From an uncultured Spirochaetales bacterium (GTDB lineage Bacteria > Spirochaetota > Spirochaetia > Sphaerochaetales > Sphaerochaetaceae): DNA of 64,000 nucleotides. Shown here in pieces: positions 16,135-25,100 of the stretch; position 1 is the stretch's first letter, and each line of letters begins with the position of its first letter. Made by a program: the position numbers and the translations under genes. The notes below the pieces were generated by a model that was not told where the DNA came from, made no database searches, and saw only the letters and a program-made list of their open reading frames with translations. The stretch spans positions 1 through 64,000 of the forward strand of contig CALXRC010000006.1 of NCBI GenBank assembly GCA_944390865.1, given 5' to 3'.

Positions 16135-16164
16135 AAACTCGCAGCTGTCCTGCGGGTTTTTTCT
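16135..16164 (+). terminator. terminator inside the tRNA cluster
   Basis: AAACTCGCAG and CTGCGGGTTT pair around a five-base loop, followed by a T run (16157-16162). It lies after tRNA-Arg and before the last tRNA-Ser, so the fourth tRNA probably needs its own promoter or partial read-through. Confidence 0.7.
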
Positions 16165-16170
16165 TTATCC

Positions 16171-16259
16171 GGAGAGATGTCCGAGTGGTCGAAGGAGGCA
16201 GACTCGAAATCTGTTGTAGTACATTCGTATTACCGAGGGTTCGAATCCCTCTCTCTCCG
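16171..16259 (+). tRNA. tRNA-Ser (anticodon CGA)
   Basis: The acceptor stem GGAGAGA (16171-16177) pairs with TCTCTCC (16252-16258). The anticodon stem CAGA/TCTG encloses CTCGAAA, giving CGA. A long variable arm (GTAGTACATTCGTATTAC) and the T loop TTCGAAT are present. It is the third serine tRNA of the cluster and reads TCG, complementing TGA and GCT. The adjacent MATE gene ends four bases away on the other strand. Confidence 0.97.
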
Positions 16260-16262
16260 CTT

Positions 16263-17627
16263 TTAATTTTTCTGCAGCGACCTGACTTTTCTGAGAAATC
16301 CCGCAAAGAAGAACATGCTGACGAAGAATGTCAGCACATCGCTTATGCTCTGGGCATAGAGCACGCCTGCCACTCCGATCACAGGAGGCAGCGCAAGCAC
16401 CAGCGGAATGAAGAATATGCCCTGTCTGCAAAGCGCCAGGAAGGTGGCCTTGCCGTATTGTCCGGTGCCCTGCAGCGACATGTTGGTCGCCACGTTCAGC
16501 CCTGACAGAGGCAGGGCAAGACACTGGGCCCTCAGCGCCAGAGAACCAAGAATGATCACATTATTGTCATCGCTGACAAAAGCACGCATGAGATCCGATG
16601 CGGCAATGAAGCAGGCAGAACAGAGGACTGCCGTGATCACTATGCCGGTGATGCAGGTGAACTTTGCCGCCCTGTATACCCTGTCATAGCGCCCTGCCCC
16701 CCAGTTGAAGCTGCACACAGGCTGAAAACCCTGTCCGAACCCGAGAAGAGCCGAAAAGAAGAAGAACACGATCCTGTTCGTTATCGACATTGCGGCAACA
16801 GCCGCATCTCCAAAGGCCGCCGCGCTCACGTTGAGCGCAACTGTGGCAATTGAGGCAAGGCCCTGGCGGGACAGGGAAGGAAGGCCCATCTTGATTATCG
16901 AGACATAGAGGCGCACCTTTCTTGACACAGCTGACAGCCGGATCGACACACTGCTCTTTCCGCACAGGAAAAAGGAAAGCAGGATGACAAAACTGATTAC
17001 CTGGCTCACGGAAGTTGCAATTGCAGCTCCTGCAGTGCCTAAGCCAAGCAGGAAGATGAAGACAGGATCAAGAAAAATGTTCAGCACGCCGCCGACCGTT
17101 ATGCCGACCATCGCAAAGGCAGCCTTGCCTTCGCTTCTCAGAAGGTTGTTCATGACAAAAGAGGCGCACATGAAAGGACAGCCCAGAAAAATGTATCTGG
17201 CATAAGCTTCAGCATATGGAGCAATTGTCGGCGTTGCGCCAAGCAGTCTCATCAGCTCCTCATTGAACGTGATTCCGATGACGGCAAGAATAATTCCCAG
17301 CGCAAGTGAAAAGAAAAATGCCGTGCTTGCGCTCTGCACAGCGGCCTCGTTCTCCTTCGCGCCAAGCTGGCGTGACATTATCACTCCGCCGCCCATTCCG
17401 ATTGTGAATCCGACAGCCTGGATTATCGCCATTACTGAAAAGACAACGCCGACAGCTCCGGCGGCGCTTGTTCCAAGCCGGGAGACAAAATAAGTGTCAG
17501 CCATATTGTAAAGAGATGAGACAAGCATTGAGATGATTGTCGGCACAGCCAGCGTTGAGACAAGCCGTGCAACTGGAGTCTCTGTCATTTTCCTGTAATG
17601 AGCCAGGCGCTTTTCTTCCGTAGTCAC
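16263..17627 (-). CDS. MATE-family multidrug/drug efflux protein
   Basis: This 454-residue inner-membrane transporter has twelve predicted helices in two homologous halves. It exports drugs or metabolites in exchange for Na+ or H+. The opening ETPVARLVSTLAVPTIISML and NMADTYFVSRLGTSAAGAVG are typical of the DinF/NorM-like branch common in gut anaerobes. The second half starts near MGLPSLSRQGLASIATVALN. The chosen start is GTG at 17627, which has no SD sequence but lies six bases after a -10 element. An internal ATG at 17588 has a closely spaced GGA and is the alternative. The substrate is unknown. Confidence 0.92.
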   Translation of the reverse strand: MTTEEKRLAHYRKMTETPVARLVSTLAVPTIISMLVSSLYNMADTYFVSRLGTSAAGAVGVVFSVMAIIQAVGFTIGMGGGVIMSRQLGAKENEAAVQSASTAFFFSLALGIILAVIGITFNEELMRLLGATPTIAPYAEAYARYIFLGCPFMCASFVMNNLLRSEGKAAFAMVGITVGGVLNIFLDPVFIFLLGLGTAGAAIATSVSQVISFVILLSFFLCGKSSVSIRLSAVSRKVRLYVSIIKMGLPSLSRQGLASIATVALNVSAAAFGDAAVAAMSITNRIVFFFFSALLGFGQGFQPVCSFNWGAGRYDRVYRAAKFTCITGIVITAVLCSACFIAASDLMRAFVSDDNNVIILGSLALRAQCLALPLSGLNVATNMSLQGTGQYGKATFLALCRQGIFFIPLVLALPPVIGVAGVLYAQSISDVLTFFVSMFFFAGFLRKVRSLQKN

Positions 17628-17663
17628 ATCATGAATTTAGCCTGTGAAAAAGAAAATAATCAA
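17628..17663 (-). promoter_or_regulatory. candidate leaderless promoter of the MATE gene
   Basis: On the minus strand TTGATT (17658-17663), 18 bases, TAAATT (17634-17639), then six bases to the GTG at 17627. The hexamers are weaker than at parE, but the distance to the start codon is identical. Confidence 0.4.
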
Positions 17664-17698
17664 GGTAGAATAGAAACAGCTTTACAGGAGACAGAAAA

Positions 17699-18166
17699 AT
17701 GCTTGAACTCAATTCAATTGCACCTGATTTCACACTTCCGGACCAGAACGGCAATGCCGTAAGTCTTTCTTCCTTCAGGGGAAAGAAAGTAATTCTGTAT
17801 TTCTATCCCAAGGACAACACGCCTGGATGCACGAAGGAAGCCTGTTCGCTGAATGAGGAGAAGGAAGACCTGTCCTCTCTCAACGCTGTCATCATAGGTG
17901 TCAGCGCAGACAGTGCGGAAAGTCATCAGAAATTCATTGCGCGCTACGGTCTTTCCTTTACTCTGCTGACGGACAAAGACCGTGAAGTGATGAAACTGTA
18001 CCAGGCCTATGGAGAGAAAAAGATGTACGGAAAGACGACAACAGGAGTCATCCGCACAACATACATCATTGATGAGGAAGGCAGAATCATAAAAGCCTGG
18101 AACAAAATAAACACGGCAACACATGGAAAAGTGATTAAAAAGTTCCTGGAACAGCCGGAACAGTAA
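17699..18166 (+). CDS. bcp: peroxiredoxin, Bcp/PrxQ type
   Basis: This 155-residue thiol peroxidase reduces hydrogen peroxide and organic peroxides with thioredoxin-like reductants. The active site YPKDNTPGCTKEACSL contains the peroxidatic Cys44 and the resolving Cys49, five residues apart, as in atypical two-cysteine PrxQ enzymes. GVSADSAESHQKFIARYGLSF and the C-terminal region match the family. AGGAG lies nine bases before the ATG. It stands between the divergent MATE gene and the nucleotidyltransferase-like gene. It belongs with the rubrerythrin and PerR found elsewhere in the window as oxidative-stress defence of an anaerobe. Confidence 0.95.
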   Translation: MLELNSIAPDFTLPDQNGNAVSLSSFRGKKVILYFYPKDNTPGCTKEACSLNEEKEDLSSLNAVIIGVSADSAESHQKFIARYGLSFTLLTDKDREVMKLYQAYGEKKMYGKTTTGVIRTTYIIDEEGRIIKAWNKINTATHGKVIKKFLEQPEQ

Positions 18167-18221
18167 AAAGACTGGCCGGAAAAGGCAAACGGATGAAGGC
18201 ATCTGCCTTTACCATTAAGCC

Positions 18222-19010
18222 ATGGAAAAGGCAGACATGATCATAAAAAAACTCGCTGACGGGTTTTCTTCTCTTGAGAACTGCAGCGCGCTTGCCGTCT
18301 CAGGTTCAAGGACAAGCGCCATTCACGACGATGCATCTGACTGGGACATCTATATCTACAGCAGCACGCGCATTGATCCGGCAGTCAGGAAAAAGCTCCT
18401 TTCGTCTCTGACAGATGATTACAGAATCTGTTCCTCCTTCTTCGAGGAGGGAGATGACTTCACTGCTGAAGGGATCTGCTTTGATCTCATGTACAGAGAT
18501 ACAGGCTTTGTCCATGAGCAGATCAGGAAAGTCTGGACAGACCACACGCCTTCCCTCGGCTATACAACCTGCTTCCTTCATAATCTGAAGACTTCGCGCT
18601 TCCTGTTTGACAAAGCCGGGCTGGAGGAAGAGATCAGGACGCTTGACGGCGAGTATCCGCAGGAGCTCAGCGACAGGATCATCGAATACAACATGAAGAT
18701 GATGTACTCAGGTGAAGGCTGCTGGATGAATCAGCTGAGAAGCGCTGTGATGAGAGATGATTTTGTATCAAGAAACCACCGCCTGGCGGCCCTGATGGCC
18801 TCATATTTTGACATCCTCTTTGCCTATAACAAGGTTTTCCATCCCGGTGAGAAGAAGCTCGTCAGGTACGCTCACCTTCTCTGCCCAAGTCTTCCTCAGG
18901 ACTTTGACAGCGACCTCAATGCTGTGTACTCAGCAGCCTATCAGGGAGACCTCACAGGGGCGGTTGAACGCACTCTGGATCATCTCAGGGCGATGATCAG
19001 GCGTACTTGA
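18222..19010 (+). CDS. nucleotidyltransferase-like protein (DUF4037-like)
   Basis: This 262-residue protein has an N-terminal nucleotidyltransferase fold signature, LAVSGSRTSAIHDDASDWDIYIY, in which the GS and DxD carry the metal-binding Asp residues. A helical C-terminal half follows (GEGCWMNQLRSAVMRDDFVSRNHRLAA), which resembles DUF4037 proteins. It may transfer a nucleotide to a small molecule, protein or tRNA, but the substrate is unknown. The ATG at 18222 has no SD sequence. The in-frame ATG at 18237 has AAGG five bases upstream and could be the true start. The last 14 bases overlap the convergent TSUP gene. Confidence 0.75.
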   Translation: MEKADMIIKKLADGFSSLENCSALAVSGSRTSAIHDDASDWDIYIYSSTRIDPAVRKKLLSSLTDDYRICSSFFEEGDDFTAEGICFDLMYRDTGFVHEQIRKVWTDHTPSLGYTTCFLHNLKTSRFLFDKAGLEEEIRTLDGEYPQELSDRIIEYNMKMMYSGEGCWMNQLRSAVMRDDFVSRNHRLAALMASYFDILFAYNKVFHPGEKKLVRYAHLLCPSLPQDFDSDLNAVYSAAYQGDLTGAVERTLDHLRAMIRRT

Positions 19011-19773
19011 AGCAGTTGTATACGCTTATTCCGGTGATAAGTACGAGCATGCACAGGAACATGACATCAATCTTGTGCTCATCCAGCTTTCTTGAAAGCG
19101 CCCTGCCTACCGTGGCTCCGGCCACCGCGCAGACCATCATCATTAAAAGCATCAGGATGTCGAAAGACGGAATGTCTCTCATGACAATGTTCGAGATCAG
19201 GCTGACTGTCTGAGAGAAGAAGATGATGTACAGCGAATTGAGTGCGCAGGTCTTTGTGTCCATGCTGAAGAAATAGGAAAGAATCATAATGTTGATTGGG
19301 CCTCCGCCAATGCCGAGGAAGGAGCTCATCAGCCCCAGAAAGAGACCTGCGAACAGGGCAAAGATCCTGTTTGTGATATCGAGCTGGCGGATTCTTGCCT
19401 TGAACAGCACATAGAAAAAGACAAGCACTGTAAGAATCACCATTATGATGTTCTGGACAAGCGAGACCTGCCCCTGGTCAGGGAAATAGGAAACGAGCCA
19501 GGAGAAGATGCTCTTTCCGGCAAGGCCGCCAAATGCGGCTCCGATAGCCAGGAAGGTGCCCCTTCTGTCTATCTTCACCTCTCCGCCGCGGCTTCTGAGC
19601 AGAGAGACTATTGTCATCGTCAGCACTGTCGTTCCTGACAGGAAACTGATCTGACTGCTGTTCAGCCCGCTGATGGCATCCATCACCGGTTTGATGATCA
19701 CACCGCCGCCGATTCCGCTCAGCGATCCCAGAACTGTGGCAATCAAAACTGTCAGTGCTATGATAATCTGCAT
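18997..19773 (-). CDS. TSUP-family (TauE/SafE-like) membrane transporter
   Basis: This 258-residue inner-membrane protein has about eight helices. It shows the duplicated TSUP motif: GSLSGIGGGVIIKPVMDAI near the N terminus and SSFLGIGGGPINIMILSYF in the second half. TSUP members move sulfite, sulfonates or related organic anions. It is the third gene of an operon with a rubredoxin-domain protein and a ferredoxin-like protein (three-base gap), which suggests a link between the exported or imported compound and electron transfer. AAGGA lies directly before the ATG. Confidence 0.9.
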   Translation of the reverse strand: MQIIIALTVLIATVLGSLSGIGGGVIIKPVMDAISGLNSSQISFLSGTTVLTMTIVSLLRSRGGEVKIDRRGTFLAIGAAFGGLAGKSIFSWLVSYFPDQGQVSLVQNIIMVILTVLVFFYVLFKARIRQLDITNRIFALFAGLFLGLMSSFLGIGGGPINIMILSYFFSMDTKTCALNSLYIIFFSQTVSLISNIVMRDIPSFDILMLLMMMVCAVAGATVGRALSRKLDEHKIDVMFLCMLVLITGISVYNCFKYA

Positions 19774-19776
19774 TCC

Positions 19777-20271
19777 TTACTCCCCTTTGAATGCCTCTAT
19801 TATCCTATTTGTTTCATTTAATGGGAAGTCATCTGAGGGAGGATTGTCTCTCAGCGCCTTCAGCAGAGCCAGGGCCGGACTTCCCTGAGGCAGCATGTAC
19901 CCGGCCTCTCTGGCCAGATCCTCCCCTGACAGCCTGGCGGAAACAGTTACCGCCTTCATGAGCCGCCTGAGTCCGACCTTCTCCGTCTTCCTGGCCAGCG
20001 ATGCTGCTGTCATCTCCTCCTCAGCCTTGGCTTCAATCAGGGCATTGAGAGCGAAGCACACTTCCTCTTTCTTCTCCTGCTGCTCCGGATAGACTGCCGG
20101 AACCATGCTGATGGCTCCGCTCGGGCATGCAGCGGCACAGTCACCGCAGCCAACGCATCTGCTGACATCGATGATGCTGTTTTCCGTGTCTGTCGCACCT
20201 GTGGGACAGACGTAAAGGCACAGACAGTCTTTTGTGCAAAGACGAAGGTTCCTGACTGCTTTCTTTTCCAT
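19777..20271 (-). CDS. 4Fe-4S ferredoxin-domain protein with long C-terminal extension
   Basis: This 164-residue cytoplasmic protein starts with an irregular cysteine group, CTKDCLCLYVCPTGA, then a regular CVGCGDCAAACPSGA motif. It probably binds one or two iron-sulfur clusters. The remaining 90 residues are charged and helical, with no metal motif, and are not recognised. The ATG at 20271 is preceded by a strong AGGAGG. The open frame extends 43 codons upstream into the preceding gene but is not family-like there. Its place between the rubredoxin-like protein and the TSUP transporter suggests a dedicated electron-transfer pair. Confidence 0.85.
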   Translation of the reverse strand: MEKKAVRNLRLCTKDCLCLYVCPTGATDTENSIIDVSRCVGCGDCAAACPSGAISMVPAVYPEQQEKKEEVCFALNALIEAKAEEEMTAASLARKTEKVGLRRLMKAVTVSARLSGEDLAREAGYMLPQGSPALALLKALRDNPPSDDFPLNETNRIIEAFKGE

Positions 20272-20281
20272 TTTTTTCCTC

Positions 20282-20908
20282 CTAATCCACAAGCTCAAAC
20301 TTCCAGTCCGGAACTTTGCAGACAGGACAGACAGCAGGCAGCCTGTCGCCGATGAAGATGAAACCGCAGACAGAACAGACCCAGATCCGGCTATTCTCAA
20401 GCCAAGCCTCTCCTTCCTTCTCGTAGCGTGAAAGCAGGCTCTGTATCATGAGCTCTGTCTTGTTAGCCCACAGTCTGGCGCGCAGGGCTCCCCTGTCGCC
20501 GTTTTCCGAAGCAGCCTTCTCTGCCTGCGGAAAGAATGTTTTCAGATGAGCCGAGACAAGGGCGGCCAGCTCTTTCTCATCTTCTGCCGCGCCTTCACTG
20601 CTGTGCGACAGATAATAGTCAGAAAGCTTTCTGAACAGGGCCTCCTCTTCCGGCCTGTACTGCTTCTGGCAGCCTCTGGCCAGATTTGAGAATACCATGG
20701 ACATTGCCCGCGGAGAGAGAGCTCTCAGGCCGTCATCAGCAGCAGCGGCAGAAACGGTCTCCTTTTCTGCCGTCTCCTGCACTGGGTCAAACATGGCTTT
20801 TTCCGCCCCGCAGCCCGGACAGGTCCAGGACTCAGCAAGCTCTGAGAACGGCACGCCTTCCTTTTCTTCGTCATAGACGTAACCGCAGATAGCACAAACA
20901 TACTTCAT
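20282..20908 (-). CDS. double rubredoxin-domain protein with helical middle
   Basis: This 208-residue protein begins as a rubredoxin ([13 protein letters not shown] and [10 protein letters not shown], two CxxC pairs, iron tetrahedral site). It has a helical middle of about 110 residues and ends in a second, rubrerythrin-style rubredoxin motif ([12 protein letters not shown] and [12 protein letters not shown]). The middle lacks the ExxH repeats of a normal rubrerythrin di-iron site, so it may be a degenerate ferritin-like domain. The start is certain because rubredoxins begin this way. There is no SD sequence. A -10 element ends six bases before the ATG. It is the first gene of the three-gene operon with the ferredoxin and TSUP genes. 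Confidence 0.88.
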   Translation of the reverse strand: MKYVCAICGYVYDEEKEGVPFSELAESWTCPGCGAEKAMFDPVQETAEKETVSAAAADDGLRALSPRAMSMVFSNLARGCQKQYRPEEEALFRKLSDYYLSHSSEGAAEDEKELAALVSAHLKTFFPQAEKAASENGDRGALRARLWANKTELMIQSLLSRYEKEGEAWLENSRIWVCSVCGFIFIGDRLPAVCPVCKVPDWKFELVD

Positions 20909-20944
20909 AAATACAGCATAGGTATGTATTTAGCAAACTGTCAA
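20909..20944 (-). promoter_or_regulatory. leaderless promoter of the rubredoxin operon
   Basis: On the minus strand TTGACA (20939-20944) is a perfect -35. It is followed by 18 bases, TATGCT (20915-20920) and six bases to the ATG at 20908. Transcription would start at the A of the ATG. Confidence 0.65.
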
Positions 20945-20960
20945 CAAAAACGGATGTGAC

Positions 20961-20997
20961 AAAAAAACAGACCCCGGGCCATGAACACGGGGCCTGT
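20961..20997 (-). terminator. intrinsic terminator of the membrane-protein gene
   Basis: Ten to eleven pairs between 20967-20976 and 20988-20997 are followed on the minus strand by seven Ts. It ends transcription of the gene at 21018-21437 just before the rubredoxin promoter. Confidence 0.85.
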
Positions 20998-21017
20998 CAG
21001 CAAACACTTATCGGGGC

Positions 21018-21437
21018 TCAGAAGGCAGAAGAAGAGACCTTGTACACGCAGGCAAGGACAAGAAGATGAGTCACAAAGTCCTCAAGCCAGGTGAACCACT
21101 CCTCTCCATTGACGCCCTTAAGGCCATAGACGAAGTCTGTCATGATGATTGCAAGCACCCAGACAATGAGAATTGCTATCATGCTCCACTTCACATAGAC
21201 AGAGTTGATTCCCTTCAGGAAAGACGGAATGATGAGAAGAACACCGCAGATCAGGAGCAGGATGCCCAGAATAATCTCAAGAACTTCGTTGTCCAGAGCT
21301 CTGAACAGACCGTTCGATGTATTGCCGAGCAGTCCCTGCACACCGATGCAGATAAACAAAAGACCGACGAGGATGCGAAGCAGGAGATCTCCGCTGAGCC
21401 TGGCATCCTTGACTAATGATTTTGTGTTTTTAGCCAT
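21018..21437 (-). CDS. small integral membrane protein
   Basis: This 139-residue protein has about four hydrophobic helices: LLRILVGLLFICIGVQGLLG, LEIILGILLLICGVLLIIP, WSMIAILIVWVLAIIM and a C-terminal one. The order and length resemble DoxX-like small membrane proteins, but no diagnostic motif is seen and no function is assigned. The ATG at 21437 is chosen for its AGGAGG five bases upstream. An upstream GTG at 21443 would destroy the spacing. It is divergent from pth and followed by a strong terminator, so it is a single-gene unit. Confidence 0.75.
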   Translation of the reverse strand: MAKNTKSLVKDARLSGDLLLRILVGLLFICIGVQGLLGNTSNGLFRALDNEVLEIILGILLLICGVLLIIPSFLKGINSVYVKWSMIAILIVWVLAIIMTDFVYGLKGVNGEEWFTWLEDFVTHLLVLACVYKVSSSAF

Positions 21438-21512
21438 ACACACCTCCTGTGAGCTGTTCTTATTCTATCATAATGCTGGAATTAAGAGAATTAAACGGCT
21501 AGACTGTCTTTC

Positions 21513-22034
21513 ATGATCAGAATGGCAGTATTTCTCGGCAACGCCGGGAAAGAATATGAGAAGACACGTCACAATGCAGGCTTCATGCTCTGCTCCTTCC
21601 TCTATCCTGATGCTGTCTTTTCAGTCAAGTTTCATTCAGCATGGGCAAAGGAAGGCTCTCTGGTAATAATCAAGCCCCTTACCCTGATGAACCGTTCCGG
21701 CACTGCAGTCAGCGAGGCGGCCTCCTTTTACAAGCTGAAAGCCGAGGAGATACTTGTGGTGCATGATGATCTTGAACTTGAGCTTGGAAAGGCTGTGCTG
21801 CAGCAGGGAGGCGGACTGAAAGGCCACAATGGACTGAGAAGCATAAAGGAACGCCTTGGCTCTGACAGCTTCTTCCGTCTGAGAATAGGAATCGGCAGGC
21901 CTGTTCACGGCGACAGCGCGCGCTATGTGCTCTCTCCTTTCGCAAAAGATGAAATCATCAAGCTGGAGCAGCTCTTTTCCCTTATTGCTTCAGAACCCGT
22001 CTTTTCATCAGATAAATTGCTCCTGAGTGTCTGA
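21513..22034 (+). CDS. pth: peptidyl-tRNA hydrolase
   Basis: This 173-residue enzyme cleaves peptidyl-tRNA released by drop-off during translation and recycles tRNA. The motif TRHNAGF contains catalytic His20. VVHDDLELELGK (Asp near residue 86) and GGLKGHNGLRSI are the other signatures, and RLRIGIGRP follows. It is slightly shorter than E. coli Pth. No SD sequence precedes the ATG. TAGACT lies seven bases before it, so this may also be a leaderless start, although a -35 is not evident. Confidence 0.95.
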   Translation: MIRMAVFLGNAGKEYEKTRHNAGFMLCSFLYPDAVFSVKFHSAWAKEGSLVIIKPLTLMNRSGTAVSEAASFYKLKAEEILVVHDDLELELGKAVLQQGGGLKGHNGLRSIKERLGSDSFFRLRIGIGRPVHGDSARYVLSPFAKDEIIKLEQLFSLIASEPVFSSDKLLLSV

Positions 22035-22115
22035 AAAAAACAAGAAAAGTACACGGCTGGCTTTTTTTCTGTTATAGTATCAAAAGACTAGCATGAATAA
22101 CAAAAGGGGGACTTC

Positions 22116-25100
22116 ATGACAGACCGGGATCTACGAATTGCTCGAACCACCAGGGAAAGTCTTTCATTATCGAAACCTGTATTTGTTACTACCGGAAATC
22201 TTCAGAGTCTTTACAATGACGCAAACGGTGTGAGTTTTGCCTACAATAAAATGATAAAAGAGCGCGGAGGCGCGGACTCAAGCTATCTGTCCGCAGGAAA
22301 GCTTCATGCGACAGGCATTCTCCACCTGCTTTACCAGACAGTTCTGGATACTTATCTGAAAGAAAACAATCCTGACATGTTCACGAGGATCATGCCAGTC
22401 ATAAGCAGTCAGGAAAGCCTGAAAAACGTGCTTGCCTTCTACGACAGAGAGTTTCCCTCTCCGCTGCTGAAGCAGAAGCTTGCCGGCGAGACATATTACA
22501 ACCTTGAAGTGCTGAGAGCCTTCTTCATACATCAGGTCCTGATCAACAATCCGGCCCTGGTCAGTGCCGCAGGCCCTCTTGTAGAGCCTGAAGGACTGGT
22601 TTTCCCGAAAGAGAGTTCTGCGCTGCAGAGCCTGATCGGCTCTTATACAAAGACCATTGACGGCAAGATCGGCCACAGCAGCGAAGATGACATCTTTGAT
22701 TTCCTGACAAAGCCGGCCAGGCTTTATCCAAACAGCCTGACAGAGCAGATTGAGTACATTCTCAGAGAATGGGCAGACATGCTGACAGAGGATCTCAGGC
22801 TGCTGCTGCAGTCCGGCCTTGATTTCATCCATCAGGAGGAGAAAGACCACGGCTTCCCGTCAAACGGAGCAAGTGCCCCTACAGAGGTCCCGGATTACTC
22901 AGGACTCAACAATGAATACGAGGCCTTCTCTGCAGATCTTGACTGGATGCCACGGGTGGTGATGATCGCCAAATGCACGCTTGTCTGGCTGGATCAGCTG
23001 AGCAAGTGGTATCACAGAGAAATCAAAAGACTGGACCAGATTCCTGATGAAGAGCTGGACAGACTTGCCGACAGAGGCTTCACTGCCCTGTGGCTGATCG
23101 GGCTGTGGGAGCGATCTGAGGCCTCGAAGCGCATCAAAGTCATGTGCGGAAACCCTGATGCGGAAGCTTCCGCCTATTCTCTCAAGAATTATGAGATATC
23201 CCAGTCAATAGGAGGCTGGGCAGCTCTGGACAATCTGCGCCAGCGCTGTGCGAAGCGCGGCATCAGGCTTGCATCTGACATGGTTCCAAACCATACCGGC
23301 CTGGACAGCGACTGGATGTACGAGCACCCTGAGTATTTCATGAGCCAGGACTACTCGCCCTTCCCCTCGTACACGTTCAACGGGCCCGACCTGTCAAACA
23401 ATCCAGACATTGAGATCAAGCTGGAGGATCACTATTACAACAGAAGCGATGCCGCCGTGACCTTCAGACGCACAGACAGGAGAACAGGAAAAGTCACCTA
23501 CGTCTTCCACGGAAACGACGGCACTTCGATGCCCTGGAACGACACAGCCCAGCTTGATTACCTCAATCCGGTGACGAGGGAGGCTGTCATTCAGGAAATC
23601 CTCCACGTCGCAAGAAACTTCCACATCATCCGCTTTGATGCGGCAATGACGCTGGCAAAGCGGCATATCCAGCGCCTCTGGTATCCGAAACCGGGCAGCG
23701 GCGGAGACATTGCAGGACGCTTCATGTATGCCCTGTCAGATGAAGAGTTCAACAAAAGGATTCCGCAGGAGTTCTGGAGGGAAGTTGTCGACCGCATAGC
23801 AGCCGAAGTTCCTGATACGCTGCTGCTTGCAGAGGCCTTCTGGATGATGGAAGGGTATTTTGTCCGCACTCTTGGAATGCACAGAGTCTACAACTCGGCT
23901 TTCATGAACATGCTCAAGAATCAGGAGAACCAGAAATACAGAATGGCTATCAAGAACACTCTGGTTTACGAGCCTGAGATCCTGAAACGCTATGTCAACT
24001 TCATGAACAATCCTGACGAGGAGACGGCAATAGCCCAGTTCGGAGACGGCAACCGCTACTTCTCCATCTGCACTATCCTGGCGACACTTCCCGGCCTGCC
24101 CATGTTCGGACACGGGCAGATAGAAGGCCTGAAGGAAAAGTACGGCATGGAGTACAGAAGGGCCTACTGGGACGAGAAGCCAAACCAGTGGATGATCGAT
24201 GAGCATTACAGGAAGATTTTCCCTCTGCTCAGAAAGCGTTATCTTTTCAGCGGCGTCGAGCACTACAATATCTATGATGCCTGGAACAACGGTCATGTGG
24301 AGGAGTCCATCTTCGCCTACGCCAACGGACACGGAAGCGAGAGGAATCTCGTGATTGTGAACAACCAGTACGAGCGCGTCAGCGCCAACATCAAGATCAG
24401 CTGCCCGAAGCTGAAGAAGGACAGCAGCGAGAAAGAAACAGTGACAGTCTCTCTGGCAGAGAACCTCGGCCTGCACTTCGGCGGAAGACACTACATGATC
24501 TACGAGAACTTCTCTACCGGACTGACATACCTCATGCCTTCGATAAAGCTCTTTGAGGAGGGCTACAACTTCACAATTGAAGGTTATGACAGCAGGGTGC
24601 TGTGGAATATCAGGGAAGTCGAGGATTTCGACGGCTCTTATGAAAAACTCTACAGCTTCCTTCAGGACAACGGAGTCAGAAACATCAATGTTGCTGTCAC
24701 CCTGCTGCGCCTGAAGCCTGTCTACAAAGAACTTGAGGCATTGAGGAGCGAGACCTTCTTCTCACAGCTGGATGACATCATCTTCAAAGAAGACAACAGC
24801 CAGAGCGAAAGGAAGCTGCTGCTGACAATCGCCCAGACATTCACAAGGCTGAATGCTGTCGGAGAGACCTTTGATGAAGCGCTTACAGAGGCCCTGCCCC
24901 AGCTGCCGGCCGATGTGGAGCCGGCACAGATGGTCTCCCAGATAAGGGCACTCAATAAAGCCCTGCACAGCAAAGAGGAAAATGTCTTTGCCTCCTTTGC
25001 GCGCCTGACTCCTGAGTTTGCACTGATCATAGCGGCCGCCATCACTCTCAAGCCGTTCATCAATGCCGAAAAGGACAGCTTCAGGACGGCAATGACAGCA

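Noticed and set aside
18181-18212. Inverted repeat before the DUF4037-like gene as a terminator of bcp
   Set aside because: The stem AAGGC/GCCTT is short and no T run follows, so the call is too weak to list.
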